Position numbers and translations under genes: made by a program
NCBI GenBank assembly: GCA_029565815.1
Contig: JAKQNL010000014.1
Span: 1 to 5,506, forward strand
DNA: 5,506 bases
Direction: 5' to 3'
Source: Spirochaetota bacterium
GTDB lineage: Bacteria > Spirochaetota > Spirochaetia > Treponematales > UBA12059
In this document: positions 1 to 5,506 of the stretch, piece after piece
How positions within the stretch are numbered: position 1 is the first letter of the stretch
Layout: the number at the start of each line of letters is the position of its first letter
Notes under the pieces: generated by a model
Database searches by the model: none
What the model saw: the letters and a program-made list of their open reading frames with translations, nothing else
Told to the model about the DNA's origin: nothing

Positions 1-1119
1 ATCGTGTCCGCCTGCCGGGCTCAATTCCAAAACAGTAAACGTACCGTCGGTAAGCGTGCCGGTCTTGTCAAACACAACCGTCTTAGCGTCCGCTAGCGCA
101 TCCAGAATGGAAGCTCCTTTTATGAGTATGCCCCGCCTGGCTGCTCCGCCAAGACCGCCAAAATAACCAAGCGGAACGCTTACCACAAACGCGCATGGGC
201 AGGAAATAACCAGCATAACGAGCGCGCGGTATGCCCAATCCGTAAGCCGAGCTCCCGGAACAAAGATGGGCGGAATAAACGCCACCAGGGCCGCGGCTCC
301 TACCACAAAGGGCGTGTACCAGCGGGCAAAGCGGGTTATAAAAAGTTCTGTCTTTGCCTTGCGCTGAGCGGCGTGCTCCACCAGTTCCACGATTTTTGCC
401 GCCGAGGACTGGGCTGCAGGCCGGTCTGCCCTAATGGTTAACGCTGCATCCATCGCGATAAAGCCAGCCAGCGCTTCATCCCCTGGTCCTGCCGGACGCG
501 GCTCGCTCTCACCGGTCATAGATGCCGTGTTAAAAGAACCAAGCCCTTCCGTAACGACGCCATCCACCGGTACCCGTTCGCCGGGCCGTACCAAAACCAG
601 CTGACCGGGAACCACCACATCCGGATCCACTGTAATCCACTGGCCGTCTTCTAGTATGCGCGCGCTGTCCGGGCGAAGCGCCAGCAAAGCGCGAATGGAT
701 TGCCGGCTTTTGTCAGCCGCGGCGTCCTGGAGCATTTCTCCTATTCGGTAAAACACCATAACGCCTATGGCTTCTTCCGTTGCCCCTATGATAAAAGCGC
801 CTAGGCTTGCGATAGCCATAAGGAACAATTCATCCATTACCCGACCGCGGATTATATTTTTTGCTGCTCCTTGTAGTACGTCCCAACCGGCAAGGAGGTA
901 GGCTAAAACTTCCAGAACTATCCCAGGATATGCAAGCCAGCGCGGGCCGCTTCCGCTTCGCCCAAGTTTCCACAGCAGCATGCCGCCTGCAGCCAGGATA
1001 ACGGCAATGCCTAGTTTTATAAGTTCGGCTGTACGCGCATTCTTTACGCCCTGCGAATGTTCAGCTTTAGAGCTGTGTCCGGAACAAGCCGAACAACATC
1101 CTTCGTAATCATGGCTCAT
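1..1119 (-). CDS. Heavy-metal P1B-type ATPase (CadA/ZntA-like, Zn/Cd/Pb exporter), 3' part missing
   Basis: This is an inner-membrane pump expected to use ATP to export soft divalent ions such as Zn, Cd or Pb. I translated it from ATG at 1119 and the frame stays open to base 1, giving the first 373 residues; family members usually have 600-750, so the ATP-binding domain and last helices lie outside. Visible in order are a Cys/His-rich tail (CCSACSGH, residues 8-15), hydrophobic helices around 33-50, 66-80 and 96-125, the actuator motif TGES (202-205), two helices around 268-288 and 296-320, the membrane metal site CPC (307-309), and the phosphorylation motif DKTGTLT (351-357, Asp351). CPC with DKTGT defines the P1B family. 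The segment after the third helix (IGEMLQD...RQSIRALLALRP) resembles Cd/Zn exporters more than Cu exporters. There is no GMTCxxC HMA domain. The gene overlaps the upstream repressor by ATGA, which supports metal-induced co-transcription. Exact metal preference is inference. Confidence 0.95.
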   Translation of the reverse strand, partial: MSHDYEGCCSACSGHSSKAEHSQGVKNARTAELIKLGIAVILAAGGMLLWKLGRSGSGPRWLAYPGIVLEVLAYLLAGWDVLQGAAKNIIRGRVMDELFLMAIASLGAFIIGATEEAIGVMVFYRIGEMLQDAAADKSRQSIRALLALRPDSARILEDGQWITVDPDVVVPGQLVLVRPGERVPVDGVVTEGLGSFNTASMTGESEPRPAGPGDEALAGFIAMDAALTIRADRPAAQSSAAKIVELVEHAAQRKAKTELFITRFARWYTPFVVGAAALVAFIPPIFVPGARLTDWAYRALVMLVISCPCAFVVSVPLGYFGGLGGAARRGILIKGASILDALADAKTVVFDKTGTLTDGTFTVLELSPAGGHD

Positions 1120-1508
1120 AGAGAAATCCTTCCTTCCGTAACATGTTCAAGCGCGACCTTAAGAATCTTTCCTATGTGCGCGTCATCCAGCGCATAAAAC
1201 ACCGATTTTCCATCGCGTCGAAAACGCACCAGACGCGCACGCCTAAGCATGGCCAGTTGATGGCTTACAGCCGACTGGTTCATGCCCAAAACTTCCGTAA
1301 GATCGCACACGCACAGTTCCGTTTTGGAAAGCGCCGTAAGGATACGCAGGCGCGAAGGATCGGAAAAGACTTTAAACAGTTCCGACAGCGCGATAAGCGT
1401 GCCAGTTTCCAGTTCCGCCTGCACTGCTAGCTGCACCGCCTGCGGGTGCACCACGGAGCACGAACACGATCCCGGACGGCTTTTTTCTGCTGGCACAAAC
1501 CCTCCCAT
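1116..1508 (-). CDS. ArsR/SmtB-family metal-sensing repressor (CadC-like)
   Basis: This is a dimeric winged-helix DNA-binding protein that represses the metal pump gene and releases DNA when it binds metal. At 130 residues it is a normal length for the family. The recognition helix lies around 78-93 (QSAVSHQLAMLRRARL) and the wing around 96-106. ELCVCDL (64-70, Cys66 and Cys68) is the alpha-3 part of the CadC metal site, and Cys15/Cys17 in the tail can complete an alpha-3N site. Asp109, His111, His122 and Glu125 have exactly the spacing of the SmtB/CzrA alpha-5 zinc site. Its TGA stop overlaps the ATPase ATG. The start is uncertain. ATG at 1508 has no Shine-Dalgarno sequence before it, whereas GTG at 1496 (codon 5) is preceded by GGGAGGG. 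Starting at GTG would give 126 residues and keep all the metal ligands. Family and role are secure; whether it senses Zn, Cd or Pb is inferred. Confidence 0.94.
   Translation of the reverse strand: MGGFVPAEKSRPGSCSCSVVHPQAVQLAVQAELETGTLIALSELFKVFSDPSRLRILTALSKTELCVCDLTEVLGMNQSAVSHQLAMLRRARLVRFRRDGKSVFYALDDAHIGKILKVALEHVTEGRISL
1127..1137 (-). promoter_or_regulatory. Strong ribosome binding site of the metal ATPase
   Basis: On the minus strand the sequence reads GGAAGGAAGGA, followed by 7 bases and then ATG at 1119. It lies inside the last codons of the repressor gene (Glu-Gly-Arg) and fixes the ATPase start at the ATGA overlap. The match to an anti-Shine-Dalgarno is much better than for the repressor itself, so more pump than repressor may be made from one transcript (inference). 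Confidence 0.8.
1500..1506 (-). promoter_or_regulatory. Shine-Dalgarno-like GGGAGGG favouring a GTG start for the repressor
   Basis: The minus strand reads ATGGGAGGGTTTGTG from 1508 to 1494. The only purine-rich ribosome binding site near the start of the repressor lies just after the ATG at 1508 and just before the GTG at 1496. GGAGG is 4 bases from that GTG, somewhat short but the same distance as in the second permease of this window. It suggests that translation begins at 1496. Confidence 0.5.
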
Positions 1509-1530
1509 GAACGTATGCTTATGCGTTCAT
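1507..1530. promoter_or_regulatory. Probable SmtB/CzrA-type operator (imperfect palindrome)
   Basis: The arms ATGAACG (1507-1513) and CGTTCAT (1524-1530) are perfect inverted repeats around a 10-base centre in which two more pairs match, so 9 of 12 pairs are symmetric. TGAAC...GTTCA in a window of about 24 bases is the known form of operators for ArsR-family metal sensors of the SmtB/CzrA/ZiaR group. It sits just downstream of the proposed -10 box and over the proposed transcription start, immediately before the repressor gene. This is the expected place for autoregulation. Confidence 0.75.
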
Positions 1531-1534
1531 ATAT

Positions 1535-1563
1535 AAGATACCGGAGCTAAGCGCTTAGCGCAA
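1535..1563 (-). promoter_or_regulatory. Candidate sigma-70-type promoter of the repressor/metal-pump operon
   Basis: On the minus strand, TTGCGC (1563-1558) could be the -35 box and TATCTT (1540-1535) the -10 box, separated by 17 bases. Both are partial matches to TTGACA and TATAAT. Transcription would begin near 1528, inside the palindromic operator, so bound repressor would block initiation. A shifted -10 within the neighbouring TTATATAT run is an alternative. Confidence 0.5.
1546..1559. repeat. Perfect 14-base palindrome in the promoter spacer
   Basis: GCTAAGCGCTTAGC is identical to its own reverse complement. It lies between and partly over the proposed -35 and -10 boxes of the metal operon, upstream of the TGAAC-type operator, and has a different sequence from it. 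It could be a second regulator site or a chance dyad. It has no T-tract, so it is not a terminator. Confidence 0.5.
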
Positions 1564-1575
1564 GCCCTGTTTGCA

Positions 1576-1608
1576 AAAACAAAAAGCCCCAGCTTTCGCC
1601 GGGGCTTT
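1576..1608 (-). terminator. Rho-independent terminator of the ABC importer operon
   Basis: Read on the minus strand, the arm AAAGCCCCGGC (1608-1598), loop GAAA (1597-1594) and arm GCTGGGGCTTT (1593-1583) form an 11-pair stem with one G-U wobble and a GNRA tetraloop. It is followed by a T-tract interrupted by one G. It lies 18 bases after the stop of the ATPase gene. On the plus strand the wobble becomes an A-C mismatch, so the hairpin works best in the direction of the ABC operon. It separates that operon from the metal-resistance promoter. Confidence 0.92.
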
Positions 1609-1626
1609 CATCACACTGACTCCATG

Positions 1627-3096
1627 CTAGCGAATACCGGCCTGCTCTACCAGTTCCGGAAAATCGTAGCTTTGCTCGACAAAATAGCGAAGGTCAAAAT
1701 CCTCATGCGTTACCACAATGACTATGGTAGCGTTTTGGGACATGTATTCGCTAATGGCCTTCATGACCATGGCTCGCGTCTCAAAATCTATGTGCGCAAA
1801 CGGCTCGTCCAAAAGGAGCACTTCCGGTTTCGCAGCCAAGGCCCTTGCTATGTCCATGCGCTTCATCTCGCCGGAAGACAGGGATTTTGGATACGTGTCA
1901 TAGTGGACGGTTTTAAGACCAACCTTGTCCATGTACAGCGCCATAGCTTTTTCATCCAGGTGCTCGGATCCGCCTTTTGCCCCAGCAATCTGGCGAACCG
2001 AATCGCGTATGCGCAGATCGGGGAAAAACGCGTAGCGCGAGTCCTGCTGTACCACGGTCATGCGCTTACGGAACGGCAAAAAGAGGTGCGGGTCTGAGCC
2101 GCGCTCTGTAGGCTTTAGCTGTACCAGATCCTGTCCATCTAGCACGATGGAACCCTTGGTGCCTTCTATGAGGCGCAGTATGCCTTTTATCATGCTCGAC
2201 TTGCCACAGCCCGACGGGCCGGTAACGCCGTAAATGGTAGACTTGTCAAAGCGAATGGTTAAGGCTTTATAAGCACTAAAGGTACGCTCGCCAAAAATAC
2301 CGCGCTTAAAGTAGCTTTGCGACACATCGGACAGCGACAAGCCCTGGCCCTCCGCCCGGCTTGCTGCCGGTTTTTCAAAACCTGCTGCCTTGGGTACTGA
2401 CGGAAGGTCTTTTAGCTGTGCGTTTTCCAGCACGTATGCCTTATCCAACTTAAGCGACTGGATAAAGTCCAAATCGTGGCTGGCCATAAGCACGGTTTTT
2501 TCCCTATCAGGCAGTATCTCCGTGTTAAGGAACTCCGCAAAGCGAACGCGCAGGTTGCGGTCCAGGTTTACCGTAGGCTCGTCTAACAGCACCAGGTTGC
2601 CCGTGCGTGACAAAAGTATCATCAGGGTGATGCGCTGAAGCTCGCCGCCGGAAACCTCGTCCGGGTACAAACGCGCAAACGCGTCAAAATCCAGCTTAAA
2701 ATAATGCTTAAGCCTGCGAACCACCTGTTCCCGCGATTCGGGCGCCAGGAGCTTTCGGTTGTGTTCCAGCGTCAGGGCTGGGTTCATGGCCTGTGCACTC
2801 TCCGCCGGCACAAATACAAGGCCCTTGTTCATAATGTCGGACCAGCTGCGCTGGCTGGTCTTGCGGCCGCCTTTGTACGCCTGCAATCCATGAATGAGCA
2901 TTTCGCCATCCAGGGCAAAGGTGCGTGGTGGCAAAAAACCAGCAACCGCCCGTAAGAGCACCGATTTACCCACGCCGGTTTTGCCGATGATCACGCTGGA
3001 TGAACCGGGCTGTGGCTCAAAAGAGACTGTGTCCAACAAGGTGCGCTGGCCTAATCGTATGGAGAAACACTGTAAGCAAAGTGGAGAGGCCGTCAT
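1627..3096 (-). CDS. Fused double ABC ATPase of a peptide/nickel-type importer
   Basis: This 489-residue cytoplasmic protein holds both ATP-hydrolysing domains of the importer in one chain, as DppD plus DppF would as separate proteins. Domain 1 (about 1-225) has Walker A GKTGVGKS (38-45), signature VSGGELQR (148-155), Walker B LVLLDEP (168-174, Glu173) and switch His207. Domain 2 (about 253-489) has Walker A GPSGCGKS (293-300), Q-loop VVQQD (348-352), signature LSSGEMKR (406-413), Walker B VLLLDEP (426-432, Glu431) and switch His464. A linker rich in Ala, Pro and Glu (about 229-252) joins them. In domain 1 the Q-loop glutamine position reads PAE (97-99) instead of the usual FQD, while the following MNP is kept. 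Neither domain has the HPYT-containing tail common in Opp/Dpp/Nik ATPases. The ATG overlaps the permease stop (ATGA), with AAGGA about 9 bases upstream. Substrate is unknown. Confidence 0.93.
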   Translation of the reverse strand: MTASPLCLQCFSIRLGQRTLLDTVSFEPQPGSSSVIIGKTGVGKSVLLRAVAGFLPPRTFALDGEMLIHGLQAYKGGRKTSQRSWSDIMNKGLVFVPAESAQAMNPALTLEHNRKLLAPESREQVVRRLKHYFKLDFDAFARLYPDEVSGGELQRITLMILLSRTGNLVLLDEPTVNLDRNLRVRFAEFLNTEILPDREKTVLMASHDLDFIQSLKLDKAYVLENAQLKDLPSVPKAAGFEKPAASRAEGQGLSLSDVSQSYFKRGIFGERTFSAYKALTIRFDKSTIYGVTGPSGCGKSSMIKGILRLIEGTKGSIVLDGQDLVQLKPTERGSDPHLFLPFRKRMTVVQQDSRYAFFPDLRIRDSVRQIAGAKGGSEHLDEKAMALYMDKVGLKTVHYDTYPKSLSSGEMKRMDIARALAAKPEVLLLDEPFAHIDFETRAMVMKAISEYMSQNATIVIVVTHEDFDLRYFVEQSYDFPELVEQAGIR

Positions 3097-3884
3097 GATC
3101 GTACGTCCTTTTTCTGGTTCAGAACCAAGAGAAACGCTATACTGGTTGCTGCCAACAACAGCGATGGGAGCCAGAATAGAAGCGGGTTCCCACCCTCGAA
3201 CAGGGCATCTCGGTTTGCGGCGATAAGCGCGCCGGGGCTGTGGTGGGCCGGTGTTCCGTAGCTGCCAAAACCCAGCTGGATGACAAAACCAAACGAGCAG
3301 TCCAGCACCAATGTTTTAAGCAGAATGCCCGCTGCCGAATGGCGTATGGCAGCCAGCATGGTATCGGTCCGCATAAGCACGCTCAGTATGTGCGCCTTGG
3401 TAAAACCGTAGGATCGGAACGATAGGCTATATTTCCTGTGATACAGGTCCCCAAGCGGAATGGCCAATCCGCGCACCGCCTCCGGAAGTACCGTTAGCGC
3501 TGCCGCAAAAATAAACACGCCAAGCGAAGCAAGCTCCGATACGTTTGATGCGTGCCTTGCCAGATAACCGGAAACCGGCGCGTAGCAAAACAGCGCGATG
3601 AGTATGGACGGCACCGACTCAATGGCCTTGAGCACGCTGGCCAATCCGCGGCCAAGCGGCGTGGACAACACGCTTACATAGCCAAGCACGATGGCGACCA
3701 AAGACGATACTAACAGTGTTGCCAGTAGCGTTACAGACAGCTGCTTAAAGGAAGCGAACAGCGATAGCTGGTACTGAGGCGGTAAATTTGTTGTAACGCT
3801 ATCCGGCGGCAGCCACGCTAAGGCTAGCGGCAGCACAAGGATAGCAAGCAGAGCCCACAGCACTATCTTAAACGGCTTTTTCAT
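3093..3884 (-). CDS. DppC-like ABC importer permease
   Basis: This integral membrane subunit, 263 residues from the chosen start, should pair with the DppB-like subunit to form the pore and contact the ATPases. There is an N-terminal helix (about 5-24), then further hydrophobic segments near 50-72, 88-105, 118-135, 185-203 and 234-255. The coupling loop is around 149-173, with conserved-type Gly160 and AHILSVL resembling the usual HILPN. LGFGSYGTPAHHSPGALI (204-221) matches the family pattern of a Gly-rich turn followed by Pro and a Gly-Ala pair, as in DppC. I chose ATG at 3884 because GAGGTGG stands 1 base upstream (GAGG 4 bases from ATG) and a membrane helix follows at once. A longer frame begins at TTG 3932 with an implausible Ser-rich leader. 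The gene overlaps the upstream permease by 17 bases and the ATPase gene by 4. It is shorter than typical DppC and fairly divergent. Confidence 0.9.
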   Translation of the reverse strand: MKKPFKIVLWALLAILVLPLALAWLPPDSVTTNLPPQYQLSLFASFKQLSVTLLATLLVSSLVAIVLGYVSVLSTPLGRGLASVLKAIESVPSILIALFCYAPVSGYLARHASNVSELASLGVFIFAAALTVLPEAVRGLAIPLGDLYHRKYSLSFRSYGFTKAHILSVLMRTDTMLAAIRHSAAGILLKTLVLDCSFGFVIQLGFGSYGTPAHHSPGALIAANRDALFEGGNPLLFWLPSLLLAATSIAFLLVLNQKKDVRS

Positions 3885-4752
3885 ACCACCTCGGATAAAC
3901 CAGAAACAGGATGGACTTGACGATGAACGCAACCACTGCGTTCACGCACAAGAGTATAAACACCGACGCGACCAGTAGATCGGTATTGGACGCAAGGAGC
4001 GCATCCAGAAGCGTGCTGCCAAGGCCGGGGAACGAGAACACGATCTCAGCTATGGTTACCGCGCCTATGATGGCCGGAACTTTTCCGGCCAGATACGGAA
4101 TGAATCCGGGCAAGCTGGATGAGAACAGGTAGCCGGACATGGTGCCGGGCAATGGAAAGAGCTGACCCAAGGGCGCGCCTAAGGTGCTAAACACCTCGGA
4201 GTACGTTGTATTAAGCTGACGCTCCATGTCGGCCATGAGGAAGGACAGAGCGTCCCAACCCAAACCGCCCAGTGCGACTACCGCAAGCGCGATAAGCGGA
4301 AAGGGAGCCTCGCTACCAAAGCCGTTGGCAAGCACCCAAAAGCCCACAAAGAGCGGCACCGCCGCAAGGAGGCCCAGAAGGCCACCAAGCAGCTTGCTTA
4401 CGGCAAGCACTCCGCGCTGTCCGTGCCGAGCAGCCAGATAACGTGCCGTGGTCGCAAATGACGCACCGCATACGGCTATCACCGCAAGGATGAATAGCGA
4501 CGCAAGCGCAAGCGGCAAGGTTATCGCCGCCCCGCTAGCGATGATGCGGCCGGCGCTAAAGCCCGGGTTGGCTGCCTGAAAATCCTGAGCACCCGTTACC
4601 ATAAGCCACAGCGATCGGCCTGCTTCCGGATAGCTACTGGGAGGCGCCCCGATGGACAAAAGGTACAAGAGCGTTAATGCAAGTGTGCCTACCACGGCGA
4701 ACACAACGCCGTGCATGACAAACTCGCGCATTAGAAAACGCAGAAATCTCAT
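3868..4752 (-). CDS. DppB-like ABC importer permease
   Basis: This is the first membrane subunit of the peptide/nickel-type importer, 294 residues, slightly shorter than typical DppB/NikB (about 306-340). Hydrophobic segments lie near 12-34, 75-98, 118-141, 150-165, 223-240 and 258-286. The strongest family evidence is the C-terminal part: AEIVFSFPGLGSTLLDALLASNTDLL (235-260), followed by a final helix and YPRW (286-289), matches the DppB pattern E-x-x-F-x-x-P-G-x-G and terminal DPR. The cytoplasmic loop expected to carry the EAA motif reads YSEVFSTLGAPLGQLFPLPG (184-203). It keeps a central Gly but lacks the usual ARAKG and HxxxN landmarks. AGGA lies about 8 bases before the ATG and overlaps the stop of the binding-protein gene, 9 bases upstream. 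The downstream permease starts 17 bases inside this gene. Substrate is not predictable. Confidence 0.9.
   Translation of the reverse strand: MRFLRFLMREFVMHGVVFAVVGTLALTLLYLLSIGAPPSSYPEAGRSLWLMVTGAQDFQAANPGFSAGRIIASGAAITLPLALASLFILAVIAVCGASFATTARYLAARHGQRGVLAVSKLLGGLLGLLAAVPLFVGFWVLANGFGSEAPFPLIALAVVALGGLGWDALSFLMADMERQLNTTYSEVFSTLGAPLGQLFPLPGTMSGYLFSSSLPGFIPYLAGKVPAIIGAVTIAEIVFSFPGLGSTLLDALLASNTDLLVASVFILLCVNAVVAFIVKSILFLVYPRWYEKAV
3886..3892 (-). promoter_or_regulatory. Ribosome binding site deciding the start of the second permease
   Basis: GAGGTGG on the minus strand directly precedes ATG at 3884 and lies within the final codons of the first permease (Arg-Trp). The upstream alternative, TTG at 3932, has no comparable site, so the 263-residue form is preferred. 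The arrangement suggests translational coupling of the two pore subunits. Confidence 0.65.
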
Positions 4753-4761
4753 GGCACCATC

Positions 4762-5506
4762 CTACAACGACCACTCTTCGACGGACAGGAACGGATTGTC
4801 GGTGGCTATGATTACACCTTTAAGCCCGCGCGAGTACACGTCTTTCTGGAGCTTGAAAAGGAAGATGGACGGAGCCAGGGCGGCCACCTTCTCGTTGATG
4901 CGCAGGGTAAGGTCCACCCACTCGGTGGTTACCACGGCCTTTTCCCACTGATCGAACAGGGCATCCAGGTCGCTGTCAGCGATACCCGTTACGTTTTGTT
5001 CACCATTGGAGCGGAACTGGCTGCCCAGGCTGGAATACAGGTTGTCAAAGCCCTCGCTATAGGTAAGCGCAAGCTCGAAGTTGCGCTCGGTGAACACAAG
5101 GCGCCTAAACACCTGATCGCCGGTGCGCTTTGCCTCGACCTTTAGGCCGATGCGCGCTAGCTGGTCCACTACAGACTTTGCCAAGGCCGAACCGAATTCG
5201 CCGAGCGAGTCCGGATATAAAAGTATAGCAGTCTGGCCATCCAGGCCGGAACTGGCTGCCAAGGTTTTTGCGCGCGCAAGGTCTTCGGGCAGCAAGTCCG
5301 GCACCGGGCTGTTCACGTATTCGGGTATGGTGCTGGTAAACAGGTCCGACGGAAACAGGCTGGAGCCGCGCACGATGCCGCTTGTGCGGTCCGTGATGCC
5401 AGGAACCATGGCAGCTCGATCCATGGCTAAAGACATTGCGGCGCGGGCGTTTGCATCGGGGAAGAGCTTGCTATTGATGCACACCTGGTAAAACGCGTAG
5501 GGCAGG
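4762..5506 (-). CDS. Family-5 extracellular solute-binding protein, C-terminal part
   Basis: This protein captures the substrate outside the membrane and delivers it to the two permeases. Only the last 248 or so codons are present. The frame is open through the window edge, reading LPYAFYQVCINSKLFPDAN across the join, so the GTG at 5484 is an internal valine and not a start. Full proteins have about 500-550 residues, so the signal peptide or lipobox is not visible. The opening segment, with INSK...ARAAMSLAMDR, is the well-known Asn-x-Lys...Arg-x-Ala...Ala-x-Asp-Arg block of the SBP_bac_5 family. LLPEDLARAKTLAASSGL corresponds to the usual DPEKAKALLAEAG block, and NVTGIADSDLDALFDQW to the N-x-x-G-x-x-x-x-x-LD-x-L block near the C-terminus. 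It is the first visible gene of the importer operon, 9 bases before the permease. The ligand (peptide, metal chelate, opine or other) cannot be read from this fragment. Confidence 0.92.
   Translation of the reverse strand, partial: LPYAFYQVCINSKLFPDANARAAMSLAMDRAAMVPGITDRTSGIVRGSSLFPSDLFTSTIPEYVNSPVPDLLPEDLARAKTLAASSGLDGQTAILLYPDSLGEFGSALAKSVVDQLARIGLKVEAKRTGDQVFRRLVFTERNFELALTYSEGFDNLYSSLGSQFRSNGEQNVTGIADSDLDALFDQWEKAVVTTEWVDLTLRINEKVAALAPSIFLFKLQKDVYSRGLKGVIIATDNPFLSVEEWSL

Noticed and set aside
1583..1608. The hairpin at 1583-1608 as a plus-strand terminator or small RNA
   Set aside because: No plus-strand gene lies upstream, the stem is better paired on the minus strand (G-U instead of A-C, GAAA loop), and the T-tract follows it only on the minus strand.
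1624..2097. A plus-strand open frame of 157 codons opposite the ATPase gene, and similar plus-strand frames elsewhere
   Set aside because: They lie antisense to genes with clear motifs, lack convincing ribosome binding sites and show no recognisable domains. They are shadows of the minus-strand genes.
3884..3932. A longer form of the second permease beginning at 3932 with a Ser-rich leader
   Set aside because: The start codon would be TTG without a clear ribosome binding site and would overlap the first permease by 65 bases. ATG at 3884 has GAGGTGG just upstream and is followed directly by a membrane helix.
3196..4965. A 14-base direct repeat, TCGAACAGGGCATC, near 3196 and near 4952
   Set aside because: Both copies encode Asp-Ala-Leu-Phe-Asp/Glu inside different genes (second permease and binding protein). 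With only two copies and no flanking similarity, chance plus shared codon use explains it.
4762..5484. A complete small protein starting at GTG 5484
   Set aside because: The frame continues open to the window edge, and the residues before the GTG continue the conserved SBP_bac_5 block, so this is the tail of a larger gene.
1..5506. CRISPR arrays, tRNA or rRNA genes, insertion sequences, att sites or riboswitches
   Set aside because: No spaced repeats, tRNA-like cloverleaf, transposase motifs or terminal inverted repeats were seen. The only intergenic region (1509-1626) is accounted for by a terminator, promoter and operator.

Overview
This is a 5.5-kb, mid-GC (roughly 55% by eye) bacterial window in which every supported gene lies on the minus strand, so transcription runs from high to low coordinates. 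Coding density is very high. The only real intergenic region is about 118 bases long (1509-1626). The organism cannot be named from this sequence. Purine-rich Shine-Dalgarno sites, ATGA overlaps, a rho-independent terminator with a clean T-tract and a CadC/SmtB-type regulator fit many bacteria. A Gram-positive or actinobacterial host is only a weak guess.

Region 1 (5506 down to 1627) is one transcription unit for an ABC importer of the peptide/nickel (Opp/Dpp/Nik) type. In order it encodes the C-terminal part of a family-5 solute-binding protein, whose start lies beyond the window edge, then a DppB-like permease, a DppC-like permease, and one polypeptide carrying both ATPase domains. The genes are 9 bases apart, overlapping by 17 bases, and overlapping by 4 bases (ATGA). 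A strong terminator at 1576-1608 closes the unit. The transporter is compact and divergent: no oligopeptide/HPY tail is recognisable after either ATPase domain, the first ATPase domain has lost its Q-loop glutamine, and the first permease has an atypical EAA loop. Its substrate cannot be read from the sequence.

Region 2 (1563 down to 1) is a metal-resistance unit. A promoter overlapping or abutting an imperfect SmtB/CzrA-type TGAAC...GTTCA operator drives an ArsR/SmtB-family repressor. The repressor carries residues for both the alpha-3N site (ELCVCDL plus an N-terminal CSC) and the alpha-5 site (D-x-H...H-x-x-E). It is translationally coupled by an ATGA overlap to a P1B-type heavy-metal-exporting ATPase of the CadA/ZntA type. 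That ATPase runs off the window at position 1, just after its phosphorylation motif. The expected logic is that excess Zn/Cd/Pb-type ions release the repressor and induce the efflux pump.

The importer and the exporter are separated by the terminator and so are probably regulated independently. Their adjacency only hints that the importer might handle a metal complex. Nothing in the window is strongly novel. The points most worth a second look are the unusual fused ATPase and permease set, the double-site regulator with its operator overlapping the start codon, and the short Cys/His tail replacing an HMA domain on the exporter.
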